Part shown: positions 53,566 through 61,451 of the stretch, piece by piece
Layout of the letters: every line of letters starts with the position of its first letter
Position numbering within the stretch: position 1 is the first letter of the stretch
Translations under genes and position numbers: made by a program
Notes under the pieces: generated by a model
Databases searched by the model: none
What the model saw: the letters and a program-made list of their open reading frames with translations, nothing else
What the model was told of the DNA's origin: nothing
Assembly: GCF_029490015.1 (NCBI RefSeq)
Contig: NZ_CP120468.1
Location: 1,798,001-1,862,000, forward strand
DNA from: Halobaculum limi
GTDB taxonomy: Archaea; Halobacteriota; Halobacteria; Halobacteriales; Haloferacaceae
Length of the DNA: 64,000 nt
Reading direction: 5' to 3'

Positions 53566-53598
53566 CGAGGTCGAGCGAGCGGAGCGAGCGAGACCTCG
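53566..53598. repeat. Palindromic element after the HCD/ECH fusion gene
   Basis: CGAGGTC (53566-53572) and GACCTCG (53592-53598) form a stem around a GAGCGAGCGGAGCGAGCG-type core that is itself repetitive. It starts two bases after the stop codon. It may act as a terminator hairpin or be the small GAGCGAGCG repeat common between haloarchaeal genes. Confidence 0.5.
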
Positions 53599-53672
53599 TA
53601 CTATCGGCGGCGAGGTCCGAAGGGCCGAGCCGCCCAGTAAGCCGGTGGAATCGAGTGGGCGCCAGCTGCCGA

Positions 53673-54164
53673 CTACATCCGCAGGCCGTACTTCTCACAC
53701 AGTTCCGGGACGCTCTCGGGATTCATCTCCAAGTCGTACCGCGCCGAGACCTCCATCAGGATCGGCACGGTCTCTTCGTTCAACTCGCGGCCGTCCATCT
53801 GCTCTGCGAGTTCGCCGAAGAAGTCGTCGAAGTCGCTCGATCCGATGATCTCGAGGAAGCGCAACTCCTCGTCGCCGGCGTTCCAGAACGTGTGCCAGAC
53901 GTCGCGGCCCTTCACGACGAACTCGCCGGCGGGACACGTCGACACCTCGTCGTCCGCGAGGACGGTCATCTCGCCGGTGAGGACGTACGACACCTCGTCT
54001 TCGTTGTGGTGGCGGTGTAGTGGGGCCGCGAGCGCCTTCGGCGGCAGTGTGTGTTCGACGACGGAGATGCCAGCCTCGTTCTCGGCGGAACTGATGCGAC
54101 GGGTCGCACCGAGGAGGCCGAGGTCGACGTCGTACCGCTCGGGTGGCGTGCCGATGGAACTCAT
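53673..54164 (-). CDS. Cupin domain protein
   Basis: 163 aa from the ATG at 54164 (SSIGTPPERYDVDLGLLGAT). The first cupin motif is LHRHHNEDEVSYVLTGEM (His, His, Glu metal ligands) and the second contains GRDVWHTFWNAGDEELRFLE. A C-terminal helical extension (RELNEETVPILMEVSARYDL) is about 50 residues long. Small cupins can be isomerases, dioxygenases or binding proteins; this one resembles the quercetin-dioxygenase-like group. It lies downstream of a methyltransferase on the same strand. The substrate is unknown. Confidence 0.88.
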   Translation of the reverse strand: MSSIGTPPERYDVDLGLLGATRRISSAENEAGISVVEHTLPPKALAAPLHRHHNEDEVSYVLTGEMTVLADDEVSTCPAGEFVVKGRDVWHTFWNAGDEELRFLEIIGSSDFDDFFGELAEQMDGRELNEETVPILMEVSARYDLEMNPESVPELCEKYGLRM

Positions 54165-54236
54165 CGGCAGGGGTACGCGCCGTCGTGTCGAAGCAGTATC
54201 CACAACATAGTCGCCTGTTTCCGACCGACAGCGACC

Positions 54237-54854
54237 TCAGCCGAGTTTGAACGCCCGGATCGTGTCCCGTTTCGTCGGCTCTTTCACCACCTGCACGCCG
54301 CCCAGATCGGAGAAGATAGCCTTCCAGTTGCGGTGATACAGCGGGAACTCGTCGTTGACGTAACTCACCTCCGCCCCCTCGCGGCCGCGCTTCGCGCTGT
54401 TACCCTCGTTCTCGACGGTGACGAGCAGATCCGAGCAGACGCGGACCACCTCCTCGAACACCCACGTGTCGTCGGGGTGGACGTGCTGGAGTGTCTCGAC
54501 AGTGTAGACGGCGTCGAAGGCGTCGTCGTCGAACTGGGGAAGGATGTCTTCGATAGCGCCGACGTAGAACTCGCCGGTCGCCGAGAGGTCGGGGAAGTAC
54601 TCGTCCATCACGTCGAACGACTCGTCGTTGATGTCGATGCCCGCGAGACGGTCGAAGCCGCCACGCCGCAGGTGTTCGAGATGTCGGCCCGACCCACAGC
54701 CGAGTTCGAGGACGCGCCCCTCGTTCCCGACGTAGAAATCGATGGCGGAGCGAATCGTCTCGCTCGTGTCGTCCGGACCTTTCTCGGCGTAGTAGCGGGG
54801 GGAGAACTCCCCCTCGCGGTCGGCCCAGTCGTCGCGGACCTCGTCGGGGTTCAT
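54237..54854 (-). CDS. Class I SAM-dependent methyltransferase
   Basis: 205 aa. The SAM-binding motif I is VLELGCGSGRHLEHL, motif II includes DRLAGIDINDES and motif III DAVYTVETLQHVHPDD. The target-specific region is the C-terminal half with NDEFPLYHRNWKAIF. It transfers a methyl group to an unknown acceptor. It sits 72 nt upstream of the cupin gene and 81 nt after the SDR stop, so co-transcription is possible but not certain. Confidence 0.88.
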   Translation of the reverse strand: MNPDEVRDDWADREGEFSPRYYAEKGPDDTSETIRSAIDFYVGNEGRVLELGCGSGRHLEHLRRGGFDRLAGIDINDESFDVMDEYFPDLSATGEFYVGAIEDILPQFDDDAFDAVYTVETLQHVHPDDTWVFEEVVRVCSDLLVTVENEGNSAKRGREGAEVSYVNDEFPLYHRNWKAIFSDLGGVQVVKEPTKRDTIRAFKLG

Positions 54855-54935
54855 ATCACGCCCGACGCACCGCGGCGGTAAACGTCCGCCGGACTCGTGC
54901 GGGCGACCGTCGGTGTCGGTAGCGCCTCCCGCCGC

Positions 54936-55760
54936 CTACTCCTCGCGGCGTTCGCGGTAGTCCGGGAGGAAGTCGTCCTGCAGGACGGCGCCGCGGCCGC
55001 CGTCGACGGTGAGACTTGCGCCGGTGATGAACCCGGCTTCGTCGCTCGCGAGGAACGCGACCGCGCTTGCGACGTCTTCGGGGACGCCGATGCGTCCGGT
55101 CGGGTGGATGCCCGCGAGTTCCTCGCGCCGCTCCTGATCCATATCGCCGGTGGTGCGGTCGATAGCGACCCAGCCGGGGTTCACCGTGTTCACGCGAACC
55201 TCCGGCCCGAAGTCGACGGCCATCGCGCGGGTCATCCCGTTGATTCCGGCCTTCACCGCGTTGTACGGGAAGATGCTCGGCGTCGTCGCGAACGCGTGGT
55301 TGCTGGACATATTGACGATGGCGCCTTCCTCCATCTCCTCGCGGGCGTGTTTCGCACACAGCCAGTACGAGCGGAAATCCGTCTCCAAGACGAAGTTCCA
55401 GTCGTCCATCTCGGCCTCGTCTGCGGCGGTGTACGTCTCGACGCCCGCGTTGTTCACGAGGACGTCGAGACGGCCGAACTCGTCGGCGGTCGCCTCGAAC
55501 AACGCGGCGATGTCGTCGGGGTCGCGCATATCCGCGCGGACGAAGACGGCCTCGCCGCCGAAGTCTTCGATGGCGGCGACCGTCTCCGCGCCGGCGTCCT
55601 CGCTGCGCCCGGTGACGACGACGCGAGCGCCCTCGGCCGCGAGGCGTTTCGCGACGCCCGCACCGATTCCACGCGTCGATCCGGTGACGACGGCCACCTT
55701 CCCCGTGTAGCGTTCGCGCGGTTCGAGTTCGTCGATGGCGCTGGTGTCGAGACTCGTCAT
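54936..55760 (-). CDS. SDR family oxidoreductase
   Basis: 274 aa. The cofactor motif is VTGSTRGIGAGVA, the NNAG motif reads VLVNNAGVET, catalytic Ser occurs in NMSSNHAF and Tyr/Lys in YNAVKAG. A short C-terminal tail QDDFLPDYRERREE follows VDGGRGAVL. It oxidises or reduces a hydroxyl or carbonyl group with NAD(P). It starts 46 nt after the dgoD-like gene on the same strand, so it may act on the same sugar or sugar-acid pathway, possibly as sugar dehydrogenase; inference only. Confidence 0.9.
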   Translation of the reverse strand: MTSLDTSAIDELEPRERYTGKVAVVTGSTRGIGAGVAKRLAAEGARVVVTGRSEDAGAETVAAIEDFGGEAVFVRADMRDPDDIAALFEATADEFGRLDVLVNNAGVETYTAADEAEMDDWNFVLETDFRSYWLCAKHAREEMEEGAIVNMSSNHAFATTPSIFPYNAVKAGINGMTRAMAVDFGPEVRVNTVNPGWVAIDRTTGDMDQERREELAGIHPTGRIGVPEDVASAVAFLASDEAGFITGASLTVDGGRGAVLQDDFLPDYRERREE

Positions 55761-55806
55761 TCGGGTCGTACGTCACCACCCGCCGACTTGACCGTTGGTT
55801 TCGTCC

Positions 55807-56958
55807 TCACCACTCGGTGACGCTCCCGTCGGGCCGCCGCCAGACGGGATTGTGCCAGTCGTCGTGACCGTCGCGTTCTGCCAACACCGACTCGTCCACC
55901 TCGATGCCGAGTCCCGGGCCGTCAGGAACTGGGACGAAGCCGTCCTCGTACTCGAACACGGAGGGGTCGGCGAGGTAGTCGAGGACGTCGCTCGTCTCGT
56001 TGTAGTGGATGTCGAGGCTCTGCTCTTGGATGAGGGCGTTCGGCGCGACGGCATCGAGTTGGAGACACGCGGCCAGCGCGACCGGCCCGAGCGGACAGTG
56101 GGGTGCGACCGACACGTCGTACGCGCCCGCCATCGATGCGATGCGATGGCACTCGGTGATGCCGCCCGCGTGGCTCAGGTCCGGTTGGATGATGTCGACC
56201 GCGTTCGCTTCCAGAATCTCCTTGAAGTCGGTGCGGTGGAACATCCGTTCGCCAGTCGCGATGGGCGTGGACGTACTCGCGGCGATGGCTGCGAGCGCGT
56301 CGTTGTGTTCGGGGAGCACCGGTTCCTCGATGAAGAACGGGTCGTACGGCTCCAGTGCCGCCGCGAGTTGCTTGGCTGCGGTCTTCGTCGCGCGACCGTG
56401 GAAGTCGACGCCGATGTCGACGTCGGGGCCGACCGCCTCCCGCACCGTCCGCAGGCGCTCGGCGGCCTGTTCGATCGTTGCCGGCGACTCAACCCGCTCC
56501 AGTTCCGGCGTCGCGTTCATCTTCAGCGCGGTGAACCCTGCGTCCACCTTCTCCTCGGCTGCCTCCGCGACGCCGGCGGGCCGGTCACCGCCGACCCACT
56601 GGTAGACGCGAACCCGGTCGCGCACCGGGCCGCCGAGCAGTTCGTGGACGGGTGCTCCGAGGTGTTTGCCCTTCAGATCCCACAACGCCTGGTCGATGCC
56701 GGCGATAGCCGACATCAGGACGGGCCCGCCGCGGTAGAAGCCGCCTCGGTAGAGGCGCTCCCAGTGGTCGGCGACGGGCGCTGGGTCCTCGCCGACGAGG
56801 TACTCCTCGACGAGTTCCTCGACGGCGCCGCGGACTGTGCTGGCGCGCCCCTCCACGACGGGTTCGCCCCAACCGACAGAGCCGTCGGCACACTCGAGTT
56901 TGAGGAAGAGCCACCGTGGCGGCACCGCGTACAACTCGTAGTCGACGATTTCGGTCAT
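55807..56958 (-). CDS. dgoD: D-galactonate dehydratase family protein (mandelate racemase/enolase superfamily)
   Basis: 383 aa, the normal length. It follows E. coli DgoD closely in order: LPPRW-like start (VPPRWLFLKLECADGSVGWG), VVEGRA, YRGGFYRGGPVLMSAIAG, QWVGGDRP, VGVDFHGR, FFIEEPVL, GERMFHRTDF, LSHAGGITECH and APHCPLGPVALAAC. The catalytic Asp/Glu metal ligands of the enolase fold are in DFHGR, FIEEPV and GERMF. It removes water from D-galactonate to 2-keto-3-deoxygalactonate, as in the De Ley-Doudoroff path. Related sugar acids are possible. It heads a short unit with an SDR gene. Confidence 0.88.
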   Translation of the reverse strand: MTEIVDYELYAVPPRWLFLKLECADGSVGWGEPVVEGRASTVRGAVEELVEEYLVGEDPAPVADHWERLYRGGFYRGGPVLMSAIAGIDQALWDLKGKHLGAPVHELLGGPVRDRVRVYQWVGGDRPAGVAEAAEEKVDAGFTALKMNATPELERVESPATIEQAAERLRTVREAVGPDVDIGVDFHGRATKTAAKQLAAALEPYDPFFIEEPVLPEHNDALAAIAASTSTPIATGERMFHRTDFKEILEANAVDIIQPDLSHAGGITECHRIASMAGAYDVSVAPHCPLGPVALAACLQLDAVAPNALIQEQSLDIHYNETSDVLDYLADPSVFEYEDGFVPVPDGPGLGIEVDESVLAERDGHDDWHNPVWRRPDGSVTEW

Positions 56959-57008
56959 ACTCGGTGGTTTCCGCCAGCCTGCAAAAGTCCACAGGTGTCG
57001 CCACCAGA

Positions 57009-57452
57009 TTACCGGAGTTCGACTGTCAGAATCTCGCCGGCGTCGCCTTCCGTGCGCCGATACGTCGGCGCGTCGCCGGAGCGGTCGACGGTGAACACCT
57101 CGACGGAGACGACCAGTCGCCCAACCTCGGGGAGTGTCGCGCGGACGACGGGGCCGGTCGCAGTCACGACGAGGTACGGCGGCGCGGCGACGGGTGCGGC
57201 CGGAAGGCGAACGCCGAGTGCGTCGGCTCCCGTCGCGAGCATCGTCGGTACGTGGTCGAGGACACCGTGTTGCCGCAGTGCCTCGTGCAGCGGCGGAACC
57301 ACGGCGTCGCGGTCGGTAGTCGCGTCACCGTCCCACCGCGACGCGACCGCGTCGGCACAGGCGCTCACCGCGTCGAACAGCGTCTCGTGTTCCGCGAGGA
57401 GTCGCTCGTGGACCAGCGATTCCGGGTCGTCGGCGGCTGCTCCCGGTGGCAC
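57009..57452 (-). CDS. Haloarchaeal hypothetical protein
   Basis: 147 aa if the GTG at 57452 is used; the frame also extends 33 codons further upstream to a GTG only 9 nt from the divergent bolA start, which is less likely. It is rich in Ala/Val/Asp, with an N-terminal helical half (LLAEHETLFDAVSACADAVA) and a C-terminal beta-rich half (APPYLVVTATGPVVRATLPE). No family with known function was recognised. It is upstream of, and co-oriented with, dgoD by 50 nt, and divergent from the BolA gene. Confidence 0.6.
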   Translation of the reverse strand: MPPGAAADDPESLVHERLLAEHETLFDAVSACADAVASRWDGDATTDRDAVVPPLHEALRQHGVLDHVPTMLATGADALGVRLPAAPVAAPPYLVVTATGPVVRATLPEVGRLVVSVEVFTVDRSGDAPTYRRTEGDAGEILTVELR

Positions 57453-57559
57453 GAGAGAGCGTTTCCCGTCGGCCGTGGTAAGCGCGTCGGCACTCCGTGG
57501 GGCCAGACTCGACTGCCCGCATCGACCGCTTTTTGCCCGCCGCTCGCACACAGAGAGGT

Positions 57560-57829
57560 ATGAGTATGACTGCCGCCGACGTCGAGGCCGCCATCGAGGC
57601 GGGCATCGAGGACTGCGAGGCGACCGTCACGACGCCGCGTGCGCCCGACCCGGACCACGAGGACGCCCACTTCGCCGCCGTCGTCGTCTCGCCAGCGTTC
57701 GATGGGAAGTCGCTCGTCCAGCAACACCAGATGGTGTACGACGCGGTGGGCGAGGCAATGACGCGCGACGTGCACGCCTTAGAGATCAAGACGTACACGC
57801 CCGAGGAGTACGAGGAACACGGCCAGTAA
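57560..57829 (+). CDS. BolA family protein
   Basis: 89 aa from the ATG at 57560. BolA features include the N-terminal helix SMTAADVEAAIEAGIEDC, the central HFAAVVVSPAFDGKSLVQQHQMV and a late TYTPEEYEEHG. A His/Lys combination near FDGKSLVQQHQ is the typical nucleic-acid or glutaredoxin-facing surface. BolA proteins take part in Fe-S handling or stress responses with monothiol glutaredoxins. A CTTTTTGC box about 27 nt before the ATG indicates a leaderless start. Confidence 0.9.
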   Translation: MSMTAADVEAAIEAGIEDCEATVTTPRAPDPDHEDAHFAAVVVSPAFDGKSLVQQHQMVYDAVGEAMTRDVHALEIKTYTPEEYEEHGQ

Positions 57830-57862
57830 CGTCGCCCGCGCCCGCAAGCAGACGGACCGATT

Positions 57863-58684
57863 CTACGCCGACTCCGTCCCGACGAGTCGCACGTCGTCGC
57901 CGACGCGGAGCGTGCCGCCCACACTCGACTCGGGGACGACCGTGTTCACCATCAGTCGGAAGTAGTGGTCGAAGCGCCCGCCGCCGCTCCACGGCGGCAT
58001 CGTCTCGCGGCGTCTCTCGACGAACCGCGTCCGGAAGCCATCCGTCTCCGCGCCGGTGTCGGGGTCGCGCGAGGGGACGACACACCGCTGGCAGGGGTTG
58101 ACGCCGAGGAGGTCCGTGTCGTCGACACGGAAGCGGACGCGTTCACCCAGTTCCCCGACGAGGCGGTCCTCAGCGAACGGTTCCCTGGTCGCGAGTTCGA
58201 CGTTCGCGCGGAGGCGGCGTCGCATCGAGTCGACCGAAACCCCGTCGTACCACGACGCGACCACGCGCAGCGTTCCTAACGAGATGACCGTCGGCCCCGT
58301 GAGTTCGGTGTCGTCCGGGTATCCACCAGCGCGTTCGCCGACCATCGACACGTCGTAGTCGAGGAACTCGGTGAGCCACGTCTCGATTCCTGTGCGGTCG
58401 TCGTCAAGGTGGAACGTCGCCGCTGCTGGCGCGTCGTCGTCGCGGGGCGCGTCGAGGCCGACCATGCGCGCATCGAGGTCGATGTCGGCGCGGACGCGGT
58501 GGATGCGTCGCTCGTTCTTCCCGTTGACGTAGTCGCCGTCGGCGTCAAGGAGGGCGAACTCGCGGTCGGGCGCGAGACCGCCGCCGTCGGCGAGCGTCGC
58601 GGCGTCGACGTCGACGCCGTCGAGCGACTTGATTGGGTATACGCGGACACGGTCCAGCGTCGTCGCGAGTGAGTCGTCGGTCAT
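57863..58684 (-). CDS. MOSC domain protein (YcbX/mARC-like)
   Basis: 273 aa. It has the N-terminal MOSC barrel (RVYPIKSLDGVDVDAATLADGG and EFALLDADGDYVNGKNE) followed by the C-terminal MOSC domain with the signature VNPCQRCVVPSRDPDTG. The Cys in that motif binds molybdenum cofactor in mARC/YcbX proteins, which reduce N-hydroxylated compounds. No ferredoxin domain is fused. It is convergent with BolA, ending 33 nt away, and lies near the proteasome gene on the same strand. Confidence 0.9.
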   Translation of the reverse strand: MTDDSLATTLDRVRVYPIKSLDGVDVDAATLADGGGLAPDREFALLDADGDYVNGKNERRIHRVRADIDLDARMVGLDAPRDDDAPAAATFHLDDDRTGIETWLTEFLDYDVSMVGERAGGYPDDTELTGPTVISLGTLRVVASWYDGVSVDSMRRRLRANVELATREPFAEDRLVGELGERVRFRVDDTDLLGVNPCQRCVVPSRDPDTGAETDGFRTRFVERRRETMPPWSGGGRFDHYFRLMVNTVVPESSVGGTLRVGDDVRLVGTESA

Positions 58685-58768
58685 ACCGCTTTGCAGGGTC
58701 GGATCGGCGTAAAACCGCCCGTCAGCAGACGGACGAAGGCGGCGTGGCGACGACGGGAGCCGTATCCG

Positions 58769-59518
58769 TTACTCGGCGTCCTCGTCCGCGTCCTCGTCCG
58801 CATCGGGCAGGTCGAGGCCGTCGACGAGGTCTGCGATCTCGTCGGCGGTGAACGACGTGTACCCCTCCTCGGAGACCGTCGCGACCGAGAGGTCGTCGGC
58901 GGTGAGTTCGTCGTTCGCGTGGAACAGCGCACGAAGCGCGAGGCCGATGCCGTCGTCAAGGGTGAGTTCCTTGCTCCACTCCTCTTCGAGCAGTTCCTGA
59001 ATCTGCTGCCGGGAGCCGCCGATGGCGGTCGCCTTCCACTCGTGGGGCGTCCCCGACGGGTCCGCACCGAACAGGCGCGGTTGGCCGTTCTCGATGCCGC
59101 CGATGAGGAGGGCGGCGCCGTACGGGCGGGTGCCACCACGCTGGGTGTTCTCCTGGATGTGGTCGGTGATGTACTTCGTGAGGGTCTCGACGCCGACAGG
59201 CTCCTGATACCGCAGGCGGTTGCCCTGCGCCATCCGGCGAGCGTAGTCGATCAGTTGGCGGGCGTCGGCGACGTGGCCGGCGCTGGCGGTGCCGACGTGG
59301 TCGTCGAGTTTGTGGAGTTTCTCGATGGACTCCGACTCCATCAGCGTCGAGGATGCCTGCGCCTGCGCCGCGAGGACGACGCCGTCGCTCGTGCGGACGC
59401 CGACGGAGGGTGCGCCGCGCGAGACGGCCTCGCGTGCGTACTCCACCTGGTAGATGCGCCCGTCCGGCGAGAACAGCGACGTTCCGCGGTCGTACGCCTG
59501 CTGGTCGTTACCCCTCAT
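58769..59518 (-). CDS. psmA: Proteasome subunit alpha
   Basis: 249 aa. The alpha-subunit N-terminus is recognisable as AYDRGTSLFSPDGRIYQVE, followed by YAREAVSRGAPSVGVRT and GGTRPYGAALLIGGI. The N-terminal helix means it is an alpha, not a catalytic beta, subunit, and it forms the gated outer ring of the 20S core with regulators such as PAN. The C-terminal acidic tail ends DADEDADEDAE. A minus-strand CTTTTTCC box (59579-59586) gives a leader of about 35-40 nt; a palindrome lies directly upstream of it. Confidence 0.96.
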   Translation of the reverse strand: MRGNDQQAYDRGTSLFSPDGRIYQVEYAREAVSRGAPSVGVRTSDGVVLAAQAQASSTLMESESIEKLHKLDDHVGTASAGHVADARQLIDYARRMAQGNRLRYQEPVGVETLTKYITDHIQENTQRGGTRPYGAALLIGGIENGQPRLFGADPSGTPHEWKATAIGGSRQQIQELLEEEWSKELTLDDGIGLALRALFHANDELTADDLSVATVSEEGYTSFTADEIADLVDGLDLPDADEDADEDAE

Positions 59519-59593
59519 CGAGTCTCACCGACGTGTGTCGTCGCGAGTGCGTTCATCGCTCACGGGTATGGGGTCACGCCGGAAAAAGCCTCC

Positions 59594-59609
59594 CTAAACG
59601 GAGGTTTAG
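59594..59609 (-). promoter_or_regulatory. Palindrome upstream of the psmA TATA box
   Basis: CTAAAC-GGAG-GTTTAG is a perfect inverted repeat with 6-bp arms and a 4-bp spacer. On the minus strand it sits 8 nt upstream of the TATA-like box (59579-59586), the position where archaeal activators or repressors bind. It is downstream of the DUF1508 gene stop (59656). Confidence 0.45.
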
Positions 59610-59655
59610 CTGACGGCTCCGATCGGGTGACGAGACCGGGTCGGGGGCGACGGCC

Positions 59656-59847
59656 TCAGCGGTCGACCTTCACCACGTTCGCGTCCGGTGCGTTCCGCTT
59701 GACGCTCGTGATTCCCTCCTCGGCTTTCTGCTTGCTCGCGTACCCCTCGCCGGAGTCGGCGATGATGTTCCCGTTGTCGTGTTCGAGTCGCCAGCGCCAC
59801 TGCCCTGCCGTATCCTGATACACCTCGAACGTCGCTTTACTCGCCAT
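59656..59847 (-). CDS. HVO_2922 / YegP-type DUF1508 protein
   Basis: 63 aa, matching the DUF1508 unit: FEVYQDTAGQWRWRLEHDNG, then IIADSGEGYASKQKAEEGI and a terminal VKRNAPDANVVKVDR. The fold is a small beta-sheet with one helix, present as a duplicated unit in bacterial YegP but single in haloarchaea. The function is unknown; it may bind ligands or RNA. It is a single gene between the tautomerase and psmA. Confidence 0.92.
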   Translation of the reverse strand: MASKATFEVYQDTAGQWRWRLEHDNGNIIADSGEGYASKQKAEEGITSVKRNAPDANVVKVDR

Positions 59848-59930
59848 ACTCGTGTGTACTCGTTGAACGGACTATTACCTGCTGGTGAGCGGCGGTGCTG
59901 TGTCGACGCCGCAGGTCGATCCAGTCACTC

Positions 59931-60326
59931 CTACTCCGACTGCTCCGGCGCGGTGGCTTCGTCCGGGTCCCACGAGTCGAGTGGGTCGCCCCCGAGGACG
60001 AAGTCTGGACCCTCGTGTTCGGTGAACACGACGTACACCGTCTGTTCGGGAATCCCGAATCGCTCGCCGAGTTCGCTCGTCAGCCGTCGGGCGAGGTTGT
60101 GGCGTTGGTCGGTCGTCCGTCCCACGCGGATGTCTGCGTTCACGAACGCCACCGGGTCGTCGTCGTCGGCCTGGCCGAGGTGCGGGTCCGTCTCCGTCAC
60201 GACGACGCCGACGTGGTCGGTTCCGGTGTCCATCACGTCGCCGTACGTCTCGGCGACCCACGCGGCGAACGCGGCACGGTCGTCGTCTCCAACGGGAACG
60301 GAGAGGTCGAATCTGAGGTGTGGCAT
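59931..60326 (-). CDS. Tautomerase superfamily protein
   Basis: 131 aa, beginning MPHLRFDLSVPVGDDDRAAF. Tautomerase enzymes use Pro1 after removal of the initiator Met, which is Pro here. Later segments are VGVVVTETDPHLGQ, VNADIRVGRTTDQRHNLARR and VYVVFTEHEGPDFVLGG, as in the larger 4-oxalocrotonate/MIF-like group, and an acidic tail follows. It isomerises keto-enol or related compounds. It is flanked on the same strand by the nuclease lipoprotein and the DUF1508 gene. Confidence 0.82.
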   Translation of the reverse strand: MPHLRFDLSVPVGDDDRAAFAAWVAETYGDVMDTGTDHVGVVVTETDPHLGQADDDDPVAFVNADIRVGRTTDQRHNLARRLTSELGERFGIPEQTVYVVFTEHEGPDFVLGGDPLDSWDPDEATAPEQSE

Positions 60327-60395
60327 ACCCCGTATCGATCCGCTCGCAGAATAAATGCGGCCGCGGTGGCGGTTCTCGGCCGAGGTGACCGGTTT

Positions 60396-61403
60396 TCAGT
60401 TGCTCCGTTCGGCGACGACCGCACCGCTGGCGTCTCGCAACGTCACCGTCTCCTCGCCGTTGTTGAGGGTCGGGCGACTCCGGCCCCAGTAGAGGTCGGT
60501 GTCGGTGTCGGTTCCGCTGCCGACGTGGACGGTGATGGTCGCGTCGGCCGCGAGCGTCGTCCCCTCGGGGAACACGTACTCGAAGCCAGCGGCGTCGGTG
60601 AGCGTCCACCCCGAGAGGTCGACCGCGTCGTCGCCGCGGTTCGCGATCACGACGTACTCGTCGTTGAGGTTCTCGGCGTCGTCGCCCTCGGCGTCGGCGT
60701 GGATCTGTGAGACGACGACGTCGCCACCACTGGGCGTCGGCGTCGCGGACGGTGCCGGTTCGGTCTCACCCTCGCCAGCGGGGGCAGGTGTGCCGTCGCG
60801 ACACGACCAGAGGCCGCGATTGTCGGCCATCGCGCGTTCTTCGGCGGCGTAGAAGGCGTCACCACGCTCGAACGAGGAGTCGTACACGCGGGCGAGGCCG
60901 CGGTCGACGAGCGCGTAGTTGAACGATCCGCCGTCGTGGTGGATGTACACGAGGAGGCGGTCGAAGTAGCCACGCCGTGGTTCGTTCGCGTCGAACGCGA
61001 TGACGACTTCCTCGCCAGTGAGGCGGTTCTTCGCATACGCGCTCGCTCGCTCGGCGTACTCGTCGAGACACGCGCGACCCGCCTCCGTGTCGGGGACGCC
61101 CTCGAACTCGCCGGGGCTGTTCTCGCCGAATATCTCGGGCGTGTCGACGCCGAGTAATCGGGCGGTGTCGGTCGTCCCGTTCTCGTACTCGATGCGGACG
61201 GTGTCGCCGTCGACGACTTCCACGACGGTCACGCGGAGGCCGTCTTCCGGGGCTGCTTCGGTCGCACCGCTTCCACCGGACCCGGGCGGTGCAGTCTGTG
61301 TCCCGCCGTCTGCGACGGAGCCTGCACCGCCGGGACTCGCCGCACACCCCGCGAGGACGAGCAGAAGCGCACACGCGAGCGCAGCGAGCGGACGTGCTGT
61401 CAT
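60396..61403 (-). CDS. Thermonuclease (SNase) lipoprotein with lamin-tail domain
   Basis: 335 aa. The N-terminus is a lipoprotein signal with lipobox LAGC. From about residue 50 to 195 is a staphylococcal-nuclease domain (VVDGDTVRIEYENG, ARLLGVDTPEIFGENSPGEF, EEVVIAFDANEPRRGYFDRL). A Pro/Thr linker leads to a C-terminal lamin-tail domain (EYVVIANRGDDAVDLSGWTL). The SNase domain degrades DNA or RNA outside the membrane and may help nutrient use or DNA turnover; the lamin-tail domain is often an anchor or binding module of secreted nucleases. Confidence 0.9.
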   Translation of the reverse strand: MTARPLAALACALLLVLAGCAASPGGAGSVADGGTQTAPPGSGGSGATEAAPEDGLRVTVVEVVDGDTVRIEYENGTTDTARLLGVDTPEIFGENSPGEFEGVPDTEAGRACLDEYAERASAYAKNRLTGEEVVIAFDANEPRRGYFDRLLVYIHHDGGSFNYALVDRGLARVYDSSFERGDAFYAAEERAMADNRGLWSCRDGTPAPAGEGETEPAPSATPTPSGGDVVVSQIHADAEGDDAENLNDEYVVIANRGDDAVDLSGWTLTDAAGFEYVFPEGTTLAADATITVHVGSGTDTDTDLYWGRSRPTLNNGEETVTLRDASGAVVAERSN

Positions 61404-61451
61404 ACCGGAGGGACGACTGGAACGCCGATAGCCGTTGGGGACGGCGTTGGA

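Noticed and set aside
53566-53598. GAGCGAGCG palindrome considered as an insertion-sequence end
   Set aside because: No transposase gene, no target duplication and the core is a simple repeat, so a terminator or small intergenic repeat is more likely.
55795-58101. 768-codon plus-strand frame across dgoD, a hypothetical gene, bolA and the MOSC gene
   Set aside because: It spans four opposite or overlapping genes with clear homology and shows Arg-rich composition in its second half, so it is a shadow frame.
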